Part shown: positions 22,195 through 33,154 of the stretch, piece by piece
Layout of the letters: each line of letters starts with the position of its first letter
How positions within the stretch are numbered: position 1 is the stretch's first letter
Origin: Ampullaceana balthica
Taxonomy: Eukaryota; Mollusca; Gastropoda; Lymnaeidae
Length of the DNA: 64,000 bases
Reading direction: 5' to 3'
Assembly: GCA_944989445.1 (NCBI GenBank)
Contig: CALYLW010000133.1
Coordinates: 127,501 to 191,500 of the forward strand
The notes under the pieces: generated by a model
The model's database searches: none
What the model was told of the DNA's origin: nothing
What the model saw: only the letters and a program-made list of their open reading frames with translations
Translations under genes and position numbers: made by a program

Positions 22195-22521
22195 TTAGAA
22201 AAACCTATTATGTAACTCCGATTTTAAACCGATTATCGGTTTATAGCTGATAGAAGTTAAGGGTGTACCGAATTTCGCCTGCAAATGTCTCGAAACCAAC
22301 AATGTGCAATATTCGCATGTGAAATGCGGTGCCCAAGATTTGTCTTGGTCCCCGACCGGCACGCCGAAGTATGCCTTGAAGGCCTCGCACATTATACGAC
22401 TTGCTTCCACGGAATACTTTTTTGCTCTTGTCCTTATGAATTGTCCGCACACGTAGCAGAATGAATCGGCTGCATGCAAACAACCTCTTGATGCCATATC
22501 AAATAAATAACTTCTCTTCAA
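22195..22521 (-). CDS. Short reading frame with Cys motif, mobile-repeat associated
   Basis: It spans 108 residues from the upstream ATG, or 100 from the second ATG (MASRGCLHAADSFCYVCG), which I prefer because similar animal proteins begin that way. Visible motifs are CYVC, AYFGVPVGDQDKSWAPH and CEYC, consistent with a zinc-binding unit. I recall AYFGVxxGDQDKxWAPHxxCxxC from multicopy uncharacterised animal proteins, usually longer; here the frame after CEYC departs from that pattern, so the copy is probably truncated or shifted. The 3' half recurs at 33300-33400 on the plus strand, so it belongs to a repeat. A heat-shock-type promoter lies just upstream. Function unknown. Confidence 0.5.
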   Translation of the reverse strand: MKRSYLFDMASRGCLHAADSFCYVCGQFIRTRAKKYSVEASRIMCEAFKAYFGVPVGDQDKSWAPHFTCEYCTLLVSRHLQAKFGTPLTSISYKPIIGLKSELHNRFF

Positions 22522-22586
22522 CTACGAATCGTTATCCTTTCAGTCTGCAAGAAAACGAATTGGAATCTTGGTTCGAGACACCTGTG

Positions 22587-22594
22587 CTTTTATA
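22587..22594 (-). promoter_or_regulatory. TATA box
   Basis: TATAAAAG on the minus strand lies 66-73 bp before the upstream ATG at 22521, which leaves room for a start site near 22560 and a short leader. It stands between the reading frame and the heat-shock-element array, in proper order. Confidence 0.65.
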
Positions 22595-22612
22595 CTTGTA
22601 CAGCTACTTTTG

Positions 22613-22725
22613 GAACGTTTAAGAACGTTTTAGACAGTTCTTAGATTTTTTCGAAAGTTCTGGAAGTTTCTTGAAAGTTCTAGAGTGTTCAGGAGAATTG
22701 TAGAAACATCTGGACAAATCAGTTC
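22613..22725 (-). promoter_or_regulatory. Heat-shock-element array (about 20 pentamer modules)
   Basis: Inverted GAA/TTC triplets stand in strict 5-bp phase: GAA 22653, TTC 22658, GAA 22663, TTC 22668, GAA 22673, TTC 22678, with GAG/TTC pairs to 22695 and looser modules (GAA, TTT, GAA, TTT, GAC, TTC, AGA, TTT) from 22613 to 22650. Six perfect contiguous modules exceed the three needed for trimeric HSF1 binding. The array lies about 20 bp upstream of a TATA box. Confidence 0.8.
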
Positions 22726-22729
22726 AGGG

Positions 22730-23500
22730 AGAAAGCTCGGCATTGAAAGCAAATCGATAATTTTCTCAAAAACACGCGATTTTCAAAATGTCATTGTCCC
22801 GGTCACAGAAGCAAAGTTTTTCTGGAATAACAGCGATTTCCTTTCTTTTCTAGACCTAACGGGTTAGGAAAACACTCTTTAAACCCAGGAACAGAAAAAA
22901 GTGAAAATTTGTTACATAGTGTAATTAACGTAGTAGATCTTCTTTTAAGGTTTGTTTTAGTTCGTCAATGTTTTCTTTGGTGGAAATATTCCATACAGGA
23001 GATGCATATTAGAATACAGGTGTCATCTAAGTTAGGAAATTACGTGTATGTATTATTGTTTTAATCTGATTTATTTTTTTTAAATAGCCAAGATAAATTA
23101 TGTATTTTTAGGGCTTTTTTAATGTGAAAACTAAAGAATCCAACAATAACAAAAAATAAATAAAATACAATAACTAATCAATACAAAACATTTTAATTAC
23201 TCGAAAACCTACAAAAATAAATAGTTTATCTTTTTTCAGTAACACATTTACTCCAATAATATCGTTTTAAGTTATCTAATTTGATGTGATCGATATTGTT
23301 AGGAAACAATAATTGCTGGTGTATGACGCAAAATGAATCTATGCCTGCTATGATTACATTGATTTATTTTGTCTGAAGCTTTTCCTCTAAGGTTGGACCA
23401 CCAAAAAAGTTCAATATTAAGTTAGGTTGTCTCTCAATTTTGCATAAAGGCAAGCGTTATAGGGGCACTTATCTGCTTGATACACAATAACACTTAATCA
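22730..23500. other. AT-rich spacer
   Basis: No gene was recognised between the heat-shock-element array and the receptor pseudogene. A short reading frame at 22685-22867 overlaps the array and is not supported. Confidence 0.5.
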
Positions 23501-23502
23501 AC

Positions 23503-26500
23503 TTATTTTTTTTTCAAAATAGCTGGAAAAGTGTATATTAATGGGTTGATTGCTAAATGTATTGGCAAAATTAGAATGGCTGACCAAACGTACACTTCAA
23601 TATTAAATATGAAGCCTCCGATAGACAGTATACCCATGATTCCAATTGGGAACCAGCAACAAAAATCTAACAAAGCAACCAGAAATAATTGTCTGGCGAC
23701 CACTAGTTCTTTGGCCCTTCTTGGAACATATGTTTTAATATTAGATATACTTTTTTGAGACGAGTAAAGGGCAAGAAATATGGCAACCTGACATATGGCT
23801 ATTAGAATAAAAAGCATAAAATTAAAACCAACGAAAAGGACTGCAGAAAATTCCCATCATGTGTAACTACCAGAACTGAAGGGAAGTGCAAGGTACATCC
23901 CATTGTAGGAATAAATCTCCCACTCTGGAAACAGAGCTGGAATCACAGAGACAGTGGCACCAATGACCAATGTCAAACAAAGTGATATGTATTTTCCAAT
24001 CTTTGAAATTCTATGTTCACCGAATGGAAACTTTATAACAATAAACCTGTCCAGTGTAATAAGACAAATGAACAATGTAGAAGTTTCACTGAAAAATGTC
24101 GACAGAATGCCAGCTAATTTACAAAGATAACTATAGCGCCATTTATAGTCTGACAAAACGTATGCGTTCCGATATAACATATCTGCACCAGCTATAATTA
24201 GTAGATAGACCCCCATTATAAAATCAGAAATCCCTAACAAAACTACATAAATCCCATAAGCTTTTTTCAAGACCCCTCGGTCCCATACCAACCTATAAAT
24301 GACCACTGACATGTTACCAACAAGTGATAAAACAGAAACAATCCACAAAATAACACGTTTAAGTGGATTACCAATGAGATCTTCACATGTCGTGATGGCG
24401 TCACGTGGTGCATGGCAGTTTTTTCCCGTTATATTTGGTCCTCTTATTACGTCACAACATATACGATAATCATATGCGTACAAAGCCTTTTCCACAGACA
24501 ACCAACTCAAATAGCTGTATTTAATATTAAGCAGGGTTGTACCACGTACATCAAATATTTCAAGTGTCAATTTTCCTGTTAGACTTAAATCAATTGGTTT
24601 AATGTGGCTTAGTACAAGTATCTTTAAATGAGTTAAATCACCCAAGGCTTTTATTACAGCAGAACCACATTTCGTGTAAGACAAATCAAGAACCTGTAAT
24701 TTTGAAGGAAAAATAAAACTATCATATATTTCTAATTTTTTGTTAGATGACATATTTAATAATTTCAAATTTTTGATTTCCTGTATTACAGAAAAGTACC
24801 TTCTTTCATGGATATCATTGTTACTTACATCTAAGAATTGAATATCTGAAATATCGAGGCTTTTAAGAACATTGTCCAAGTCTTTTAATCTACAACTACT
24901 TAGATCTACCTCTACGAGTTTGTTAAGCAGAAATAAAGAGTATATTTGTGGCGTAAATGTAAACAAACCAAATTCTTCGTAAAGTTGAACTGTTGCTTCG
25001 AGATAACTTACATGAAATGTAGTTTCATTATAAATATTTCTTCTTTCAATATTTGAAACACAAAAATAGCCATAATCACACGGGACTTGACAAAAAAAAT
25101 CATTTGTTGTGTTTAGATATTTAACACTCAATCTGCTTATATCATGTCTTATGTCTTGTTGTAGGCACATATTTCTCAGTGTAAATTTAAATTTTCTCTC
25201 ACATAAAAATACCTCTATATCGGACATCTCATCTTCTCCTAGTGGACAATCTTTAACACAATCATGTATAAGTTACATGGGGACACAATATGAATCTGGA
25301 CACTTGACGAATCCTGGTGGACACATGAATGGTTTACAGTTGTATAAGTGAGAATTTTTATAGTAAGCTATCCTTTGTCTTTCAAGGTCTGTTTCATACA
25401 AACATGTAGAGACATTGGAACTTGTATATTGTAAGTACATGGGATTAAATGGACTGTTATTTAAAAAAGCTGCATTTTGTGTGTGTCAATGTGTTTCTCT
25501 CTTAATAGCTGATAGCTTCTATTTAATAAATGTGAAAATGTATTATTTGGTTTTATTTGAGCAATTTGGTTCATGCCTTGTATGTTTTGGAGAAATTGAT
25601 CACTTGATCCAAAAGAATGTTCGACATTATCTTGATTACCATATTCGTCCAAGCCTTGTACGTGGAAATTGTACTGAGTAATGTTCCAATTTAACGTCTT
25701 TCTAAACATAGACATCAATTCACTTTCCGATTGTTCATGCATTTGGTTGAACAATAAATTCAAATAACTATTATAAAATACATTTAAATGCGTATATTTA
25801 TCTTTGTATTTCAAGCCATAAAATTGCAAAAACAATTCCTCTTCAACAATAAATTGATATTCACATAATACAAAGTTAGTACTTGCTGTTTTATTACAAT
25901 CTATTTTAAACCATTCATGTTTATCCCTGATCTTGACATCTCTAGCTATTGTGTTGTTTAATTAAATATAAACACAACCTTGACCTTCGCTTTTTGAACC
26001 CCAGGGTGGGTCTATTACTAGTGGTGATCCATCATTCCATTTGTTTTCTTCAGACAGACCAATGAAGAAATAACCCATGAGTTCATCGTCTGAAAGGAAA
26101 TATTATATTTCTCTAATAGAGATGATGTAAACTAAATGTGATTCAGGCCATGTTTGTTGACACATCTTTTAAGAGTCCATTGCTGTCTTTTCACTATTTG
26201 TTTTTATAATGTTGTAACATTTGCTGTGTGAGGATGAAATATCAAAATTTTTGTTACAATATGCCATATTTGTGCAGATTAACTGGAACATTCGTCTGAC
26301 AATCTGTAACCCGTTTTCTAATGACTCTGTTGGAATATAAGATTCCTGTGAACGTGGATGATTATGAGGTGGATTTATCTGAATAACAATTCGCTTCACG
26401 TCACCTTTTAAATCTAATAACCCATTTAATATAGATTTTGCGCTATCTTTTGCATTTTCGCCCTCGTGGAACATAAAGATCGCCAACTTCTTTTTAACAT

Positions 26501-26900
26501 AATCGCCATCATTTACTAGATTTTTTGCCATGTTTTCAAGGAAAACATTTACTTTCACAGTTTGTGAACAAGAAAACGGGTTTAATCTTAACGGAGCCGT
26601 CTTAAACTTGTGCATAGTAAAGTTTTCTTTAGTTAGATGCTGAAATGTAACTAAATTTGAATATACATATGTCATCTGGGAAATATTAAAATCGAGATTC
26701 CCTTCATTCATTTCATTATAGTTATGTATCCATTTTAAGGGTTTGAATTTTTGAAGAAAAATAGTAAACACATTTTGTTGTTGGCTTAAGCTGTAACGAC
26801 AATCGTAGACAAAAGCCACGTTGAGTAATTTCCTGGAAACTTTGAAATCGTGTTCTTTTTTTGAGGAAACTGTGAAAGATATATATAAAAAAAGCAACAA
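23503..26900 (-). pseudogene. GRL101-like receptor: lectin, LDLa, LRR and seven-helix GPCR
   Basis: One uninterrupted exon-like stretch reads, in order: signal peptide (MLLFLYISFTVSS); a von Willebrand A-like region (LNVAFVYDCRYSLSQ, KLAIFMFHEGENAKDS); a C-type lectin domain (SHLVYI, FFIGLSEENKWNDGSP, GCVYI, WFKIDC, FVLCEY); LDLa-like Cys-rich segment (CPPGFVKCPDSYCVP, DCPLGEDE); leucine-rich repeats; a Cys hinge (ICC, CEDLIGNPLKR); and seven helices with DRF after helix 3 and NPLIY in helix 7. The layout fits molluscan GRL101-type receptors. In-frame stops lie at 26169, 26103, 25962, 25273 and 23857, with a frameshift near 25480, so it should not yield a full protein. No introns are visible, hinting at a retrocopy or an intronless family. 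The vWA call is weakest. Confidence 0.85.
23857..23859 (-). other. Premature TGA in extracellular loop 2 of the receptor
   Basis: TGA follows SSGSYT and precedes WEFSAVLF, with no frame change on either side. Nearby, the loop Cys expected in this receptor class is Tyr (GMYLALPF). Both could be single-base changes (TGA from GGA, TAC from TGC). Confidence 0.8.
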
Positions 26901-27365
26901 GTATATTGATAAAAATATAGTCTCAACGATTATTATTATAAATTTTGTTTAATTCCTGATTTATAATTAAAGAAGAAAAATTTAATTAAACTTATTATAT
27001 AACATTTGAAATTATCTAGAAGCAAAATTTAATACAGGATCGTCCTTACACTTCTTACACCACTTTTCCCCCTTTGTTTTTATTTCCCACTGTTTAGAAT
27101 AATGTTTATCTGTCGATTTCAGACATTTTTGTTTTTCGAAATTTAATTGTATAACACACTCAAAGTATCCACCTACATAATAATTATACTTTTCACAATT
27201 TCAGTAATAGATTTTCATTAAAAGACTATTATTTTCATTATATAAGAATTGAGTTGTTAATGTGACCACACTAAAAAGATAACATGACTTTAGTCATGCT
27301 AGCCAAGGACGCATGACGCTCAATGTCGGTGTTTTAATGTCAAAATTCTTTTTGAACATTAAAAA
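26901..27365. other. AT-rich upstream region of the receptor pseudogene
   Basis: No TATA box in a convincing position and no second gene were seen. The stretch ends at the TA microsatellite at 27370-27420. Confidence 0.4.
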
Positions 27366-27366
27366 A

Positions 27367-27369
<3 letters not shown>

Positions 27370-27419
<50 letters not shown>

Positions 27420-27420
27420 A
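27370..27420. repeat. (TA)n microsatellite
   Basis: TA dinucleotide repeats with one AAAT interruption. Confidence 0.9.
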
Positions 27421-27729
27421 AGATTATAATAAATGAAATATTTTTTAAAATAAAAAATAAACATGGTTTTTTGTCAAAAAGTTGTACACGAAACTGCTTA
27501 GTTATTATACGTGTATTAATTCTTATACTGTTAAAAAAACCAAGAAATTGATATAGTATGAGAATGTGAATTTACTTTTATCGTTACTTGCCGTTGATTT
27601 TTAATTCGTGCTATCCATTCCAAATGTATATAAGTAACAATTTATTTACAGTTTTAAAGTCAGAATAATAACACTAATAGTAATAATTTATAATGTAAAA
27701 AAAATATAAAAATGATTTTTGTTCTTAAA

Positions 27730-27905
27730 CTTAGGTGCCATTAATATATTCCTCATCATCGCCTGTCGTCCCAACAAAGGCTCGCTGTGCATCCCGGTCC
27801 TGCGCCAATCCTTCAACTGTCCCCAGCAGAGCCCCCTCTGTTTGCAGTCTGCCTCCAGTTCCTCTCTCCATGTCATTTTGGGTCAACCTCTCTCAAACCC
27901 CAACC
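27730..27905 (-). pseudogene. LINE ORF2 C-terminal fragment
   Basis: The minus strand reads TWREELEADCKQRGLCWGQL, then in a shifted frame LAQDRDAQRAFVGTTGDDEE and YINGT, stop. This matches the end of RTE-like LINE proteins (TWxxxLExDxxxxGxxWxxL...A.DR..WR). One frameshift, no RT left. Confidence 0.65.
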
Positions 27906-27953
27906 ACGTGTTTGAAAAAAATATTTTAAACCATAGCCACAAGGTATTTCTTT

Positions 27954-27957
<4 letters not shown>

Positions 27958-28032
<75 letters not shown>
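27958..28032. repeat. (TA)n microsatellite
   Basis: A clean TA run of about 75 bp. It leads directly into GTTTGCTAACCCGCGGCGTATCATACGCCGC, a short palindromic repeat start. Confidence 0.95.
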
Positions 28033-28034
<2 letters not shown>

Positions 28035-28190
28035 TGCTAACCCGCGGCGTATCATACGCCGCTAATGATTTAGTGTCGGGTGAAGACTTCCTAAAAGACA
28101 GTTGTCAAAATGGGGTGGGTTTGGGCAAACGACTATGATGAATGAAAAGAAGGAACTCTGGAGAGACCCGCGGTGTATCACACATCACAA
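28033..28190 (+). repeat. Repeat with GCGGCGTATCATACGCCGC palindrome
   Basis: The palindrome GCGGCGTA-TCA-TACGCCGC has near copies at 33159-33180 and 40976-40993, and a weaker one at 28170 (CCGCGGTGTATCACACATCAC). It always begins right after AT-rich sequence. Confidence 0.65.
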
Positions 28191-28194
28191 ATGA

Positions 28195-28428
28195 CGGAAG
28201 CTTTCAAAGTAAATAAACATCAGATTACAAAATAACGTAATACATAACTTTCATTTATTTTATTTATTTTTATTTGATTCATTTATTATCATATTGAACA
28301 CTTTTATGCGGAACGGTCGAACAGATTTATTTTGGTTTCAGTAATTTGGTGCGAACTATTGAACAAATAGCGTTACATACACACATGCATACACAAATAC
28401 ATACAGACGACGGGAATTATGTATATTG

Positions 28429-28467
<39 letters not shown>

Positions 28468-29525
28468 CTTGTTTTATGTTGAAATTATAAAGTAATACAG
28501 TAGAACGATCACATTTTATTGATCTTGAACAATGCATCAAAATCATTGTCCAATTAGAACAATATGCGTCGTGAAATCGCCATCCAATTTTGTATTTACA
28601 AGGTACCGTTGGGCGAAGGATAAACTTATGCATTTTTCAAAAAATGGAATTATAAATTAGACTGATAGATATTAGGTTTTGACTTTAGTACTGTGTGAAC
28701 AGTTAGTCTGAATCAAATTTTAATTACTTACAAGTAATTAAAAATACAAAATTTCGTTTGCATTAAATTATAAAAAAAATTATTGAATATCGGTATTGAC
28801 TCAGTCGGTCTCGAATGCCTTTTGCACCTTTAGTGTTTTACGTTACTTGGCTTAGTATTATGCAAATTACATGTGTTGCGCGTGCGTACACATTTAGTCG
28901 AGACCCCTCCTACCCTCCCCGTACGCATCCGTTGTCAACATCTCGTTAATTTAACCCCCTTCAAATCTCATTGCGTGCGTAATACATGGAAGGCCTTTTA
29001 TCAAATTTAAACAGCATATACAGACTTAATCCATAAAATGGACTGGTCCTTAAAATGAAATCTTAATATATTTGTGTTCATATATATTGTAATGACTCAT
29101 ACATATCAAAATTAACGTTCACTAATGATGGAACAGATGAGACGACAAACGGAATAACTACATTAACAAGCAAAAAATATTCAATGTACTTAATGGTTTA
29201 TTTTCCCTTTAAAATCCCACTACATTACTTTCCAGGTCCATTGCTTTGTGATGTAAAACAATTGTTGCTAAAAATCGCATGTCAGGTACAAAACAGTAAT
29301 TATGATAATGTCAGTTTGACAGATATCCATATATTTCACATACTAAACTAACACGCCAAGTTGTTTCATTAGTAAATATTGAATAATTAAAGTCAAATTA
29401 AATTGAAACCAAGAATTAATTCAGCTTATCAAATATTTTAAAAAAAAATTATTTATAGTTGTCAAATGATATAATGGTATCGTTTTCTGAATAAAACTTT
29501 TTGTTTTTACAGCTATCATAGCTTG
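28195..29525. other. AT-rich, no gene
   Basis: A TA microsatellite lies at 28424-28462. No reading frame or repeat boundary was supported in the remainder. Confidence 0.45.
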
Positions 29526-29528
29526 AAT

Positions 29529-29775
29529 CAGTGGCGTAGCTGGGAGAGGGGGGTTGGTTGGCTGTCCGCGACGGGCGTCACATATTTAGTGGGCGGCATT
29601 TTTGGACATATGAAAAATAATGCCATTTCCGACAACAGCCCTTTTTCTTTTGAAGGGGCAAAAGCCAGATAAAGCAAAAAAATAATCGTACTTTCGAGTC
29701 TTAATTAGTTGATTAGCGCAACATTTGTTTAATTGCACACTGGTTGTTATAACTAACGCAAATTATTTCAGAAAG
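29529..29775 (+). mobile_element. hAT end fragment, same family as 49831-51754
   Basis: It starts CAGTGGCGTAGCTGGGAGAG and shares blocks with the reverse complement of 51520-51754, such as TTTCCGACAAC, CGAGTCTTAATTA and GTTATAACTAACGCA. No matching right end was found, so this is a fragment. Confidence 0.65.
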
Positions 29776-30202
29776 TTAACATCGCTTTAAAAAAAGAGCA
29801 TCGATTTGTTTCCCCAAAGATTCTAAGAAGAAAATGACTTATGCATCAAGATAGTATGGATTTTGATTTTACAGTTTATTAACAATTGTTTGTATCGAGA
29901 TATTATAAATTAATGCCTCGTGTATTATAATTAATCTGCTATTTGCTGTATGCTATTTTCTGTCCTCTCCTGTTTCTTTGTTTAGTAAATTACTAAAGAA
30001 GTTACTATTTTCAGTAATCAAACATTATGATAATTAAAATAATAATCTCTTCACATTTATGTATATTTATTTGGTTAATTGTTTCAAGGAAAAAAATAAA
30101 ATTATATATATACTGCAATTAGTACCTTTGTTATTTTTTTTAAAAAAAATATTGGAAAGTGCGGCAGCTGAATTTTTTTAAACATAAAATATTGTTTTAA
30201 TG

Positions 30203-31374
30203 CAGTGTTGTCCAACCGGTGTGCCGTGGCACACTAGGCTGTCGCGAGAAAATTTTATTGTGCCGCGAAAGATTTCAAAAATACCATAAATTGCTAGGCT
30301 TTCGAACCTTCAAGTTTTGAAATATCCTTAACCAAAAAAGAATTGAATAAAAACGTTTAATGTATGTATTGTTCTGGTTGTGAGAATCTCTTGAAAGCTA
30401 CAAAATGTCTCTCCTCCATTGGGAATAAATATCTGTTGTAATTAAATAAAATCCCTTTCCTAATGTTCACTTTTTAATAAAATTTTAATTACAGACGGCT
30501 ATGGATAATTTTTTTGAAGAGAAGCCAGAAGGATTCCAGCGAGCAGAGAGAGAGAGAGAGAGCTGCGAAATCCAAGAAGAATGTTACCAAACGGAAATAT
30601 CACGAGGAATATATTGAGTATTGTTTCATACAATGGTAAAATGATCCTTCTCTTCCGTTTTGTCTTAATTGTAACATTGCATTGTCCAACGAGTCCATGA
30701 ACCCAGTAAATTGAAGCGGCATCTGAACTCAAATCATCCAGGATTGAAAGACAAGCCGAAAAAGTTACTTCGCATCCATTCGAAGCAAGCAGCAATAAAA
30801 AATAATGAAGAAATTTTCCTCAATTCCTCTCAAAGCTCAGTTAGCAAGCTAAACAATTGCGAATATTTTGGTCAAACAAAAGAAATCTCATTTGGACGCT
30901 GAGACAATCATATTGCCGTCTTTACGAATCGCAGTTGGACTATGGAGTTAGGACTCGGCGCTGTTGACAAAATAAATAAGATTCCACTGTCTCACCAGAA
31001 GATGTGATGTCGGATTGCTGACATTTCGACAGATTTCGACAATCAAATTAAAGAGCATTTTGCGGTAGCCGACAACATCCAAAAGCTCTGGGCAATGCAA
31101 ATCGATGAAAGTACTGACATCAGCGGAAAGGCGCAACTGCTCGCATACGTCAAACGTGAAAGACAGCAGATGATAGACAGAGATATGAGAGTTTGCTTAC
31201 CCAGCAGTGAGCAGCGTTTTGAGATCATCTGCTCCAAAGAAAACGCTTAAGTATCTCATTAATGTTGAAACATCTTTTGAATAAACACTGATTTCTTGTT
31301 TGTTTGTAAGGTGTGCCGCGCAATTTTTTTACCAGTTTGTTGTGCCGTAACCGATTTTCGGTTGAACAACACTG
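30203..31374 (+). mobile_element. BED-type hAT transposon, internally deleted
   Basis: Terminal inverted repeats CAGTGTTGTCCAACCGG and CGGTTGAACAACACTG are flanked by a perfect 8-bp duplication TTTTAATG (30195-30202 and 31375-31382). Inside are pieces of transposase: a BED-like ALSNESMNPVNLKRHLNSNHPG segment, then DISTDFDNQIKEHF and MQIDESTDISGKAQLLAYV, as in ZBED5/Charlie-like proteins. At 1172 bp it is too short for a full transposase and the frames are broken. Confidence 0.85.
30660..31230 (+). pseudogene. hAT transposase fragments (ZBED5-like)
   Basis: A BED finger-like run with Leu-Lys-Arg-His spacing (about 30680-30770) is followed by a stretch with QIDESTDISGKAQLLAYV (about 31098-31150), the first catalytic-Asp region of hAT transposases. 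The central and C-terminal parts are gone and stops lie between the two. Confidence 0.75.
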
Positions 31375-31382
31375 TTTTAATG

Positions 31383-32500
31383 TAATCTAATTTTTAATTT
31401 ATTAATGATCCATGAAATGAGCATATGTATTTTTCTTTTAAATTAAAGCAAAAAAGGATTTGAGGAAAAAAATTATTTGCTAACAAACAAATAACTTTTT
31501 TAATAATTTTTTATTTTTTTACAGATTAATATGTAATATATCCATTCAAACATTTAACTCTCTTAACATATCCTTTAGGTAAATAAAGTTATTACCCATG
31601 TTCCCTTAATTAATAAAACATTTATACAATTTAATATTTTTTAAAAAAATATTTTGTTTTTATTTATCCATTTATTTTTTAATATTTCAGTCTCGATTTA
31701 TGTAATATTATTATCGCTATTTTTTAGTTTTAAACAGTATTTTAACCAAGTTTTTAAAATATATCTGATACAAATATTTATCAAAATTAGTTTGTATATT
31801 GAAGTGTGTATATTAGTCACTTACCTGAACTCATCATTAATAAAGCATATAGATCAAACATCTTGCTCGACATTGTGTTGCTTAAAAGAGATTAAACTAA
31901 CGCAAGCAAGAAATTTTTTCAAACTATTAACATTTATTTAAAAAAACACTCAAACCTTAACTAACGCTTTTGCGTAATTAAAATCGGTAAATTATTTTTA
32001 TAACCTGACATTTGATTGCCGTCTAAGTAAATGTCTGAAAATAATTATATCTTTTACCATATAATCTAGGAGATTAAATGCCAGCATCGATCTTGTTAGC
32101 TACACCTTAAGAGTTGGGGAAAAAAACATATCGCCATTCTTAACATAGATAACATCGCAATTTCTTCAAATATATTGTCAAAAACATGAAAAGTTATAAT
32201 TATGAACCATTTTAAATAAAACAAAACGAAATAGTAGAAATTAAAGAATTGTATATAAGGGTAGTTGTATAAACCAGGTTGCATTTTAAAGTGAAGACAC
32301 AACCTGAATACATTATTTATTTATTTCAAAACAGATGATAAGTAAGTAACATATGTTATGGCGTTTGGCGAAGAATATTAATCATTAGACATGAGGTTAA
32401 TTCCTTGTGATATTAAAATTCGACGTGAAATCCACATATTTTACTAATGACATAATATTATACATTTTTTGTAGTTTTTATGTCAAAAAGGTTATCATAT
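31383..32500. other. AT-rich, no gene
   Basis: Long A/T runs only. Reading frames here are short and lack any recognisable motif. Confidence 0.5.
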
Positions 32501-32534
32501 ACAAAAGGTGACACGTTTTGTAATCATATATAAT

Positions 32535-33110
32535 AAAATTCTAAGTTCTGTCCCGTCATCTATAGCGATTGGTCTCTCAAACACACATGACTCGTACAGC
32601 CAGTCATATCAAGTTAACGCGGACGTTCAAATCTAGTTATTTTTGGTGCAGTATTTCTTCCAAGACTTTATTTTGAGTTATGCGCGTTGGGATTTATAGT
32701 CAAAAGCTTTGTTTTTACGAGTTATTTATTTTAACTATACTGAATAGTATTTTTGACGTGATGCACATTAATGCCGGTCGAGACGGCTGTTGAAGGGGAG
32801 TTACAACATGCCACCGAACGGTGGCGGAACGTCCTTGGACGGGCTTGGTTGCTCGTCTCATATATAGTTCGCCAGAAACATGAGCAATCAAGATGCGCCA
32901 GAGCAAGCAAGCAAGACATATTCTATATATAGAATACGCCAAAGTAAGCAAGTCAAACCATTATCGCTTTCCAACGAGGTCTATATATAGAATACGCCAG
33001 AACAAGAACGACTCAGGCAAACCCTTCCTCATATGCGTACCTATCGTTGCTCACGAGACATGCGCAATGTGATTTACTGACACACTCCCTCATTTGCTCT
33101 CCTGCGTTTT
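32535..33110 (+). repeat. Composite dispersed repeat with hairpins
   Basis: It starts with the TGTCCCGTCATCTATAGCG phrase shared with 15.03 kb. It then carries TGCCACCGAACGGTGGCG and GTCCTTGGAC hairpins that recur reversed at 48.16-48.22 kb. Next come units around CTATATATAGAATACGCCA (32927, 32982). No coding role is supported. Confidence 0.6.
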
Positions 33111-33154
33111 CTATGCCGCATTTCGGATCTAGTATTTTATAGTTTTAACTAAAC

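Noticed and set aside
23857..23859. TGA as a selenocysteine codon in the receptor
   Set aside because: Four other in-frame stops (TAA) and a frameshift exist in the same gene, so decay is the simpler reading.
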